Assembly (NCBI RefSeq): GCF_900497805.2
Contig: NW_020949602.1
Span: forward strand, 3,358,219 to 3,422,218
DNA length: 64,000 nucleotides
DNA from: Vombatus ursinus
Taxonomy: Eukaryota; Chordata; Mammalia; Diprotodontia; Vombatidae
Reading direction: 5' to 3'
Below are positions 55,925 to 64,000 of this stretch, piece by piece. The notes under the pieces are model-generated. The model had not been told where the DNA came from and made no database searches. It was given only the letters and a program-made list of their open reading frames with translations. The first letter of the stretch is position 1. Each line of letters begins with the position of its first letter. The translations under genes and the position numbers were made by a program.

Positions 55925-56770
55925 AAGAGAAGTTTCTGCCTTCATCTCTCTATTCACCATATCACCTCTGACCTTGACTATTGATTATAACATAAGTGGT
56001 TTCCCTGCCTCAAGTCTCTGCATTCTCCCTTTGAATGTTCTTTTTTTTTTTTTTTTTTTTTGGCGAGGCAATTGGGGTTAAGTGACTTGCCCAGGGTCAC
56101 ACAGCTAGTAAGTGTTATGTATCTGAGGTCGAATTTGAACTCAGGTCCTCCTGACTCCAAGGCAGGAACTCTATCCATTGCGCCACCTAGCTGCCCGTCC
56201 TTTGAATGTTCTTAAAGCACAGATCTGGTTATGATATCCCTCTGCTCCCGAAACTCAAGTGCTCCCTATTGCCTTAGAAATCAAATAATAATTCATTTGT
56301 GTGACTAAATCTCTTCACAATCTGACTTTAGCCTACTTTTTCAAAGTAATTTTGTTAACCTCCCCCCTTCCAAGGCCTATGGTGCAGTGAAATTGGCCCT
56401 TTTCCTCTGCTTTACTCATAACACTCCATTTCCCACCGCCATATCGTTGCACAGGCTGTGCCCCATGTTGGAATGTCCTCTATTCTCATTTCTGTCTAGT
56501 TGAATCTAGTTGCCTTTGAAGCTCAGCCTGACTCTAGCCTCTACAGAAGTCTCTTCTGATTCTCTAAGCTGTCAGTACCTTTGCCTACCCAGGATTACAG
56601 CATGTTTACTTAGTATATGTGCATGTATTGTTTTCTTCAAACAAAAGACCCTTAAGGGCAGACTGGGTTATTTACTTTTTTTGGGGGGGGGGAAGAAGGA
56701 GGGGTTTTTGTATCCCCAGCACCTGGCACATCAGAGGAATTTAGTAACTATGGGGTAATTGATTGGTCAC
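55925..56770 (+). mobile_element. L2 3' third, sense, with SINE inserted
   Basis: Sense L2: 'tccctgcctcaagtctctgc', then after the SINE 'agcacagatctggttatgat', 'tgctccctattgccttagaa', 'ttgcacaggctgtgccccat', 'tatccccagcacctggcaca'. It meets the antisense L2 tail to tail. Confidence 0.88.
56043..56198 (-). mobile_element. tRNA-derived SINE, antisense, with exact 15-bp target-site duplication
   Basis: T20-type tail complement, 'ggcaattggggttaagtgac', 'gggtcacacagctagtaagt', 'tttgaactcaggtcctcctg', 'ttgcgccacctagctgcccg'. CCTTTGAATGTTCTT at 56028-56042 recurs at 56199-56213. The long uninterrupted T run suggests a young copy. Confidence 0.96.
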
Positions 56771-56926
56771 CCAGTGATCTTCTGGAATGTGATTGTTCTC
56801 TGATGGAATAGCCTCATGAAGTTGTCAGCTCCCTCATCAGAGATGGAACTCGGCAAGTCATCAGATGTTAAAGAAGGGGCTTGGAGAGAGTTGGGCTGGA
56901 TACGTGGAGTGTTAGAAAGATGGCCC
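56771..56926. other. Short unassigned stretch
   Basis: Resembles a decayed L3-type piece ('gatggaactcggcaagtcat'), not firm. Confidence 0.3.
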
Positions 56927-57068
56927 TGGGGCAGCTAGATGGGACAGTGGATAGGGCAACAGCCCTGGAGTCAGGAGGACCTGCTTTCAAATCCAGACAC
57001 TCGACACTTACTAGCTGTGTGACCCTGGGCAAGTCACTTAATCTCATTGCCTAGCCAGAAAAAAAAAA
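56927..57068 (+). mobile_element. tRNA-derived SINE with 13-bp target-site duplication
   Basis: GGGGCAGCTAGATGGGACAG head, 'cttactagctgtgtgaccct', end 'atctcattgcctagccag' and A11-type tail. AGAAAGATGGCCC at 56914-56926 recurs at 57069-57081. Confidence 0.96.
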
Positions 57069-57089
57069 AGAAAGATGGCCCGGGGCCTT

Positions 57090-57212
57090 TGGAGTCCAAT
57101 GAGTCTTCAAAGAGACAGAGTTTGAGTCTTACTCTACCACGTAACAGCTGTTGTGACCTGGGGCAAATAATTCCCCCTCTCTGGGCTTTTAATGGAAGGG
57201 GTCAGATTAGAC
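57090..57212 (+). repeat. MIR-type SINE, sense
   Basis: 'gtaacagctgttgtgacctg' and 'ctctctgggcttttaatgga', then 'ggtcagattagac'. Confidence 0.6.
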
Positions 57213-57213
57213 C

Positions 57214-57401
57214 CGGGGTGGGGAAACTGTGGCTTCAAGGTCACGTGTAGCCTTCTAAATTCTTGGGTGTGGTCTTTTGCTGAGTCCAAGTTTTACCGAA
57301 CAAATCCTTTTATTAAGGAGATTTTCCGCCTGAAGTTTAGATTCAGTCAAAGGGCCTGAAGGGCCACATGAGGCCTTGAGGCTGCAGGTTCCCCACCCCT
57401 G
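57214..57401. mobile_element. Palindromic hAT-type MITE, uninterrupted
   Basis: CGGGGTGGGGAAACTGTGGC at the left end mirrors GCAGGTTCCCCACCCCTG at the right. The AAATCCTTTTATTAAGGAGA core is in the middle. About 190 bases. This is the empty-site reference for the copy at 42147-42764. Confidence 0.85.
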
Positions 57402-58560
57402 GACTAGACTTTCATTGTTCAAGTTCCTTTAATATGAACTTCCTCTAATCTTTCTGAGTCTTTGATCCTTAGAAGTTATACCTATAATGATTCCAGTCCT
57501 AATAGAGGTGTTTAATCATTTCAGCTGTCATAATTAGTTAAAAATTAACATAGAGCAATTAAATGATATACTTTAGATTCTTTGTCATGGTAGAGCTCCA
57601 AGAAAGGGAGCCAACACAAAATGATCATTTGCCTACTTTTCTTACTAGGATATAAGGCAGTCCAGGAATGTTAGATAACAAATGATCACGACTGTTCTAA
57701 AAAGACACTTGTTTATTGGCAAGGTAAAGCATGAGTCCACTCGTCCCTTCCTGGAGTCCTGGGGGAGTGACCCTTAGTCAAAGAAAAGCTCATTTATCAA
57801 CAAATTAAAAACGTGAACTACCTGTTTTCTCTCCACGGCCATCAAGGCAAAGTGATTCTGAAATAATCTTTCTGCATACAAAGAAATAAGAAACAATAAG
57901 CCACGCTGGCCAGTTTATAAGGATCAATTTATGGGATGTAATCAGCTCCCACCGCACAGAAGAATGAACAATGGTTTGGAAAACACTTAGACATCTCACT
58001 GAACTTGCTGCTTTTCAACGAACTCCTCTGTCGCGTCCTATTCTTTTTTATTAATAAATATAGGCAATCCCAAAGCTTTAATAGCCTAAAGCTACGGCTT
58101 TGGGGACCCTTTATTTAGCTCTTTCCATAAAGGTCAATTTAGAAACCTGGGTCTCATTTCCGAAGAGATATAGCCTGCTCAATGACATTGAGGTCCCTCC
58201 ACACACACTTCATTAGTATCTGAGTCAGCCTCACTTTCCACAAAATTCAGAATTATCTATGAGCCCAATTAGCTCAGCTCTAGTTCTGTCTTTACCTTCC
58301 CTCCCCCCTCTCCAACCCCTTCCCTCATACGGCCTTGGCATTGAAGGACTCCATTTCTTTGACTAACTTTTTTCTCACAATTGGATGCAAAAATAGCAAC
58401 ATTCCTAAATGTCTGGATTTCGAGTAGCTCGTTTCAGATGTAAGCTATAGGAGGATTTTGCCCAAATTAGCCTCAGATGGGACCTTGGGCAGGAGGTGTC
58501 AGAACTGGGAGTTAAGAAAAGCCCTGAAGGAACAACCTAGGAGTCCGGGCTAGGTTTTCC
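57402..58560. other. Repeat-poor block upstream of PRKAA2
   Basis: Nearly 1.2 kb with no recognisable transposable element, bordering the CpG island. Repeat exclusion next to a promoter often marks regulatory sequence; that is inference only. Visible motifs include TGTTTATTGGC at about 57711 and AAAGGTCA at about 58130, neither decisive. Confidence 0.5.
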
Positions 58561-59071
<511 letters not shown>

Positions 59072-59094
59072 TGAGTGGGGGGCGCGCCTGGGCC

Positions 59095-59680
59095 GGGGGG
59101 TGGAGGGCGGTCACCTGTGCGCGGCTTCCGACCTACACCTGTGGGAGGGGGGAGGGCGTGGGGGCGTCCCTCCCCCAGGCCGAGGCTGGGGGGGTGTCAC
59201 CTGTGTGCCCCCTCCCTGTGTACACCTGTCGGGGGAGGAGGCGGGGGAGTCCCTNNNNNNNNNNCCTGTGTACCCCCTCCCTGTGTACACCTGTCGGGGG
59301 AGGAGGCGGGGAAGTCCCTCCACCAGGGCCGACGCTAGGCGGGGTGGGGGTGGGGGGGGGGCCTGGGGGGCCCCACCTGTGTGCCCCTCCCGATATGCAC
59401 TTGTGGGGGCGTCCCTCCCCCAGTGTGGGGGGTTCACCTGTGCGCCCTTCCATATATGCACCTGGGCGGAGGAGGAGGGGGGAGTCCCTCCCCCAGGGCT
59501 GATACTAGTTGGGGTGGGGGGGTTTACACCTGTCGGGGGAGGAGGGCCGAGTGTGTGTGTGGGGGGGGTCACCCGTGTGCCCCTCCCGATATGCACCTGC
59601 GGGGGGCAGGAAGCGGGGGCGTCCCTTCACCAGGGCCAGGTGCGGGGTCACCTGTGCGCCCCTCCTGACACCCAGCTGTC
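59095..59680 (+). repeat. GC-rich minisatellite in intron 1 with a 10-base N gap
   Basis: Six to seven diverged units of roughly 60-110 bases, each with 'cacctgtg', 'ccctcc', 'acacctg(t)cgggggagga' and 'gtccctcccccagg' phrases. Unknown bases at 59255-59264 fall inside the array, so copy number is unreliable. Several long open frames cross it on both strands because stops are rare; these are not genes. Confidence 0.85.
59255..59264. other. Assembly gap (10 N)
   Basis: Ten N characters in the minisatellite; the true length is unknown. Confidence 1.
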
Positions 59681-59879
59681 AGGGGGGCCGCGAGGGCGTG
59701 GCCGGGGCTGGGTCACTTGGGCCCTCCCCGCCCCTCCCACACCTGTCTCTCGGAGGCGCTGGCTCCTGCCCCAGCTCTGCCTCTGGCTACCTGCGTGACC
59801 TTGAGCTCGACCTGGCTCCTCCGGGGCTTCTCAGTGTACTCTGCCTGCCCGGAGGGTGGGGCTTGGGGGAGGGGAATGA

Positions 59880-60045
59880 TCCCCCTGCCCATTCCCTCGT
59901 GGAAAGAGCATAGACACAGTCGTCCGTGGTCCTGGGTTCACATACGGACTCTGCTTGTAGGAACGTCCTCAGTTTCTTCTTGTGTAAGAGGAAGGAGTTG
60001 TACTCGTTGGTGTCAGAGGGCCCTCCCACCTAGAGTCAAGGATCC
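59880..60045 (+). repeat. MIR-type SINE, sense
   Basis: 'gtggaaagagcatagacaca', 'gtcctgggttcacatacgga', 'cctcagtttcttcttgtgta', 'agagggccctcccacctaga'. Confidence 0.75.
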
Positions 60046-60329
60046 TGGGAAGCGGGTTGAGTCCTGTTGGTCCTGTATGACCTAGGCCAGCCCCTGTCCC
60101 TCTGTGGGCTTCTGGGAGGTCTGGATGTCAGACATATGCCAACCTCAGCTCTTCGGCCCCTGGACCAGTGGCTCCTCCTGCCCCAGCTTTCAGCTTCATT
60201 TTCCTCCACTGTGGATGGGATGAGAAATGCTTGTCCCGCCCGAGGGGGTCATTGGCTTGTGGGGAGAGAGGTCTACGGGCAGATGTTAAAGTATAGCTGG
60301 CTTTGCCACATGGTAGCTCTTTGGGATCA
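60046..60329. other. Intron stretch, weak MIR traces
   Basis: 'gtatgacctaggccagcccc' and 'cattttcctccactgtggat' hint at another decayed MIR at 60060-60230. Nothing else. Confidence 0.4.
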
Positions 60330-60580
60330 CAGAGGTGCCTTGGCCCAGTGGATGCATGAATTACTGGTGGTAGGCCTAAGAAGCTTGGAGTTCAGATCCC
60401 ACCTTTGACACTTATTAGATGGATTAAAATGAGCAAGTCCTTCTTTTAGCCTTCTGTAAAATGAAGGTAATAATACTTCAAGTAACTAGTTCACAGAGTG
60501 GTCTCCAGGCTCAAACGATATGATATATGGAAAACACTTTTTTCCAAAATGCAAAAAATGCACATTATTCTTATCAGGGT
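60330..60580 (+). repeat. MIR, sense
   Basis: 'ccttggcccagtggatgcat', 'agcttggagttcagatccca', 'gccttctgtaaaatgaaggt', 'acttcaagtaactagttcac', then the 3' half to 'aatgcacattattcttatca'. Confidence 0.7.
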
Positions 60581-60644
60581 ATGATAGGATCATTATTATA
60601 AATATATGTCTTATACTGCTTTAAGCCCCCCCCCCCCAAGCTCT

Positions 60645-60815
60645 TTCATGCTAGATGAATTTATTAAGCACGAGCTGTGTGCAAGTCTTGACTAGACCCT
60701 GGGGATACAAAGTTATAAAACAGTCCTTTGCCCTCATAAAGTTTCTATTCTATAGGGAAGGGAAATACAATCTATATACACAAGTAAATAAAAAAATATG
60801 TGCAAAGTGAGTACA
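60645..60815 (-). repeat. L2 3' end, antisense
   Basis: 'gaatttattaagcacgagct', 'ctggggatacaaagttataa', 'tttgccctcataaagtttct'. Confidence 0.75.
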
Positions 60816-61538
60816 TAGCAGTTTTGTGTAGGGGAGAGTATAGTTTGGTGAGTGAGGTTGGAGGTGACAGTAAGCTTGAGCTTTGAATGTCACTGACTCC
60901 CAAGGAGATAGCGTTGTTCCAAAGATGAGGGACAGCGTCCCTCACACGGGTCCTGTTCTGCTCCTCCAGCTCAGCAGTGATGCACACATTTCCATAAGCT
61001 CTCTCTCTGGGGCTTGCGCAAAGCTGGGGGTGTTTATCCTGACCATTCAGAGACTGAGATGGCTAGCTGTCTCCAGGCCTTCGGAGGAGGCTTTTGATTT
61101 ATTCTGTGTGCCCCGGGAGGAAAACAACCGTGGCAGGTACAAGCACGTAAACTTCAATCCCACAGAAAGAAAATATTCCTTGCACTAAGAGCTCATCCAA
61201 AATGGAGGGAGTTGTTTTCAAGGGAATGAATTCTAATTCTGAAAGTGTATCGTGGGAACAAATTTTTTTTCTCCTCTGGGGAGCTGGCTGTTAACATTTA
61301 CCAGCACACCACAGGCCTCAGTCATCCTTTATTTGTGTGAAACCAGAGATCTTTAGTGGAGTCATATGGGGATGGATGAGGGTTGAAATGAGGGCCCTCT
61401 GAGGTTACTTTCAGCCTGCAAAGTTCTGCTGTCATGGGGATGGGCAAGGGAATGTGTCTAAGTGGTTTGGAGAGGAGGGCAGCAAGGCCGTTTGCTGGAA
61501 GAGTCTGGCCAGCTTTTGAGAGGCAGCAAGGTTTTCCT
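60816..61538. other. Intron 1 sequence, nothing recognised
   Basis: No repeat family or exon recognised; a short MIR-type end is possible at 61385-61435. Confidence 0.4.
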
Positions 61539-61705
61539 GGGAAGAGCAATGTATGGGCGTCAGGAGACCCGGGTTGCACTGAACTGAACCCTGTGACACC
61601 TTTGGCAGATCACTTCCTGCTCTAGGCCTTCCTTGCCTCCTATGCAAAATGAGGTTAGTGGAGATGATGCTTTTGTTTCCTTCAGGCCCTGCTTTGTGAT
61701 TCTGA
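61539..61705 (+). repeat. MIR-type SINE, sense
   Basis: 'ggaagagcaatgtatgggcg', 'aggagacccgggttgcactg', 'ggcagatcacttcctgctct', 'tcaggccctgctttgtgatt'. Confidence 0.75.
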
Positions 61706-62585
61706 AGGGGCAGGCTTTTGTTCTGGTAGGCCTGAGAGGCTTTGGGGCAGAGTTCCCACCCTCCTCCTGGGTTATGGAGATTTGACTGCTATCCCTGCGA
61801 AGGGAAGACCCTCTTAGTCATAGGGTTCAAGGTAGCTGGCTTGTTAACCATAGGGGACATTTCTGCATGTGCTGCCCTGGTGTCCTCTTTGACTTTTCTG
61901 TTAGTGATAGTCTCAGCTCCTATTTATTGTACATTGAAGCAGTTCTGAAGCCAGCTGGTTAAAGTTTCATCCTGATTCTGACTGCTGGACACAGATTTTT
62001 AAAAGATGGATTTTTTTTTCTTTCCTGGAGTTGGTGGGATAGAGATTCCTTTGAAACTTCTTCCTCCAGTCCTGATTCCTCTATCAGTGTGCCAGGTGTT
62101 ATTCCTACTTTCAGGTTCATTCTATAGGAGGAGTGTGAAGCCCATGGTGCAAAGGATTGTGGCCAAGATCAGCAGGTGCTGTTTCCTTCCTCATTTCTGG
62201 CATAGGAGAGCATTGATTTCTAGGTACTGTGTAAGCTTAGGTTACTTTTGAAAGCAGCATGATGTGTGTAGACAGATGGGTAGTAAAGACAGATGGGTAG
62301 TGTAGACAAATGGAGAGGGCAGAGCGGGCAGGACATTTGTACCCCTGAGGTGAGGTTGGAACACCATGCCTTGAGTAACTCGATAGCACTGTACCATGGG
62401 CCACAGAGGACCAAATTTCTGGGCATGAAAGAATGTACATTAGAAAAAAATAGAGTAAATATTGTTTCTCCCTCCCATGGCACCCTTGGTTACTCTCTAC
62501 TTTGCCCTGCTCTAAGACCCAGCTCTGGGTTGTTATATTATAAAAGTAGTTTGCAATCACAGAGTGATGTACAAAGTTTTTTTTT
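61706..62585. other. Intron 1 sequence, nothing recognised
   Basis: No recognised element. An 'agacagatgggtag' motif is repeated near 62270-62305. No exon signature. Confidence 0.4.
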
Positions 62586-62589
62586 TTTA

Positions 62590-62740
62590 ATGTATACTGT
62601 CTTATTTAATCCTAATGGTAAACCTGACAGGTATATTGTGTAAATGATATTATGCCTGTTTTATTAACCAGGAAGCTGAGGCGTCAGGAGTCAAACATAA
62701 CCTAAGTGAGGTAGCCAGGCCCAGAACCCAGAATGTTTTT
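62590..62740 (-). repeat. MIR, antisense
   Basis: 'gtcttatttaatcctaatgg', 'gcctgttttattaaccagga', 'gaggtagccaggcccagaac'. Confidence 0.7.
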
Positions 62741-62779
62741 GCTTTGTTAGTGCTTTTCCTTAAAGAAGAAACTATGTTC

Positions 62780-63015
62780 TTTCTTTACTATATATGATAC
62801 ATATTTTATTTATTATAGATTTAATATACATAGACATATTTATTATAGTTTTATTATATAGATAAATTTATTATAGATTTAATATATGATATATTCATAT
62901 ATAAACATATTGGTATATTAATAATGTAATAGCACAGAATTATGAATTGTGCAGTATATTAATATAAGCATGATAATATATGTACGTATATCTATCATAT
63001 ACATGTATCATTGAA
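62780..63015. repeat. AT-rich tract
   Basis: Dominated by ATATA/TTTATTATA words, with a locally repeated 'tttattatag' unit at 62808-62880. Confidence 0.9.
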
Positions 63016-63079
63016 GTTCTACATATGATATCTATCTTCATAATGATTTGGAATTGGGTTATATCTCTTCGTGCTTTCT

Positions 63080-63195
63080 GTCAGTATCTGGCAAGTTTGT
63101 AGTCCAGAGACCTGAGTTTGAATGGTGCCTCAGACACTTACTAGCCATGTTATTATGGGTATGTCATTGACAGTGTCAGAAATCGAGTAACTTTT
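63080..63195 (+). repeat. MIR/MAR1-type SINE 5' part, sense
   Basis: 'gtccagagacctgagtttga', 'cagacacttactagccatgt', then degraded. Confidence 0.65.
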
Positions 63196-63324
63196 CTGTT
63201 AAACTGAGGTTTTGACATAGGCTAACGTGTCTGAAGTGGTAAGTGTTCTCCCATTAGATATACTCACACAAGAACTGGACAGTCACTTTCTGGGTATGGG
63301 GTAGAGAACAATTTTTTGGTGTTA

Positions 63325-63500
63325 GTCATTGAATGTTTAATAATAGCGAGGCACTCTGCTAAGCTTTGGGGATACAAAACAAGGCAAAAGGTAGCCCCTC
63401 AGGGAGCTTACAGTCAAATGGGGAGACAACATGAAAATGACTAGGGCCAAACAAGATACAAGATAGATACAGTAACCTAGAGATAATCAACCTCTGCTGA
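63325..63500 (-). repeat. L2 3' end, antisense
   Basis: 'gaggcactctgctaagcttt', 'cagggagcttacagtcaaat', 'ggggagacaacatgaaaatg'. Confidence 0.8.
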
Positions 63501-63554
63501 TAGGATGAGACGGCTGCTCTAGTCTCTTCAACACTGAGATTCTGTGATTCTCCA

Positions 63555-63630
63555 ATACCTCACAAAATTGTTGTGATGCTAGGATTTTAAAGTACTATAT
63601 GAATGTGAATTAATATTTACAAAATATTCC
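63555..63630 (+). repeat. MIR 3' fragment, sense
   Basis: 'aaaattgttgtgatgctagg', 'aagtactatatgaatgtgaa'. Confidence 0.5.
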
Positions 63631-64000
63631 TGTTGCTAGCTAGCTCTTGTAAAAGATAATCAAACAGGATTGTGCTTATCACCTAGAGGTTTATGAGCTC
63701 AGATTTGTGTACCTAAACTTTATAATCTTTCGAGCTGTGTAAAAAGGTTCTTGTATTTTGTCTTAATCAAGCCCCTGACAGTCAAACGAAAAGCCATTTG
63801 GGCTAATTAATCCAATGGCAAAGGACCATTGAAACCATTGTATATATATTCCTAATAAGTTTGAATTGCTGACTTAAAAACAATCAGAGTCTAATACAAA
63901 CCATGTGGATTTATAAAATACTTGTTTCATGGAGACCTCCTCTCCTCTAAGGAGTGGATTCTCTGAGAAATTTCCAGGATTGAAGGATTTTCACCAAAGA
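63631..64000. other. Intron 1 sequence, nothing recognised
   Basis: AT-rich, no repeat or exon recognised. Confidence 0.4.

Noticed and set aside
1-58560. An exon of the human-syntenic upstream gene PLPP3
   Set aside because: No stretch matching the PLPP3 protein was seen on either strand; the upstream gene is probably outside the window.

Overview
The window is mammalian nuclear DNA from a marsupial (metatherian). The evidence is its repeat content: MAR1-type CORE-SINEs, younger tRNA-derived SINEs of the WSINE1/SINE1 type, marsupial-type L1 3' ends, and long antisense L2, L3/CR1 and RTE/BovB-like LINE copies. The species cannot be fixed from the sequence alone.

One host gene is supported. 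The first coding exon of PRKAA2 (AMP-activated protein kinase catalytic subunit alpha-2) lies on the + strand at 58976-59069, inside a CpG island with a pyrimidine-rich promoter/5' UTR just upstream. The rest of the window, to 64000, is the start of PRKAA2 intron 1. Everything left of about 58.5 kb is upstream intergenic DNA. In human the gene upstream of PRKAA2 is PLPP3, transcribed divergently, but no PLPP3 exon is visible here.

Layout. 0-6 kb: MIR-type fragments and two 33-bp minisatellites in opposite orientation. 6-13.4 kb: L2 fragments, including a roughly 3.4-kb antisense L2 split by an L1 with a 13-bp target-site duplication. 13.4-17.6 kb: an L1 fragment and a near full-length but decayed L3/CR1. 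18.7-21.9 kb: L2 ends and an RTE/BovB endonuclease fragment with SINEs in it. 24-28 kb: two opposed L1 copies. 30-37 kb: an L3/CR1 fragment, a long antisense L1 and several SINEs. 42-44.4 kb: a palindromic hAT-type MITE interrupted by a retroposed unit whose likely parent lies 1.7 kb downstream. 44.7-46.6 kb: an internally deleted L1 retaining both ends. 48.5-49.8 and 54-56.8 kb: L2 copies with reverse-transcriptase signatures. 57.4-58.5 kb: a repeat-poor block before the promoter.

No new multi-gene biological system is visible. The most notable signals are the nested retroposition in the MITE, the minisatellites grown from a SINE-type 3' end, the low-complexity promoter tract and intron-1 minisatellite of PRKAA2, and the weak-looking exon 1 splice donor. 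Repeat calls are by eye, so edges are approximate unless a target-site duplication is given.
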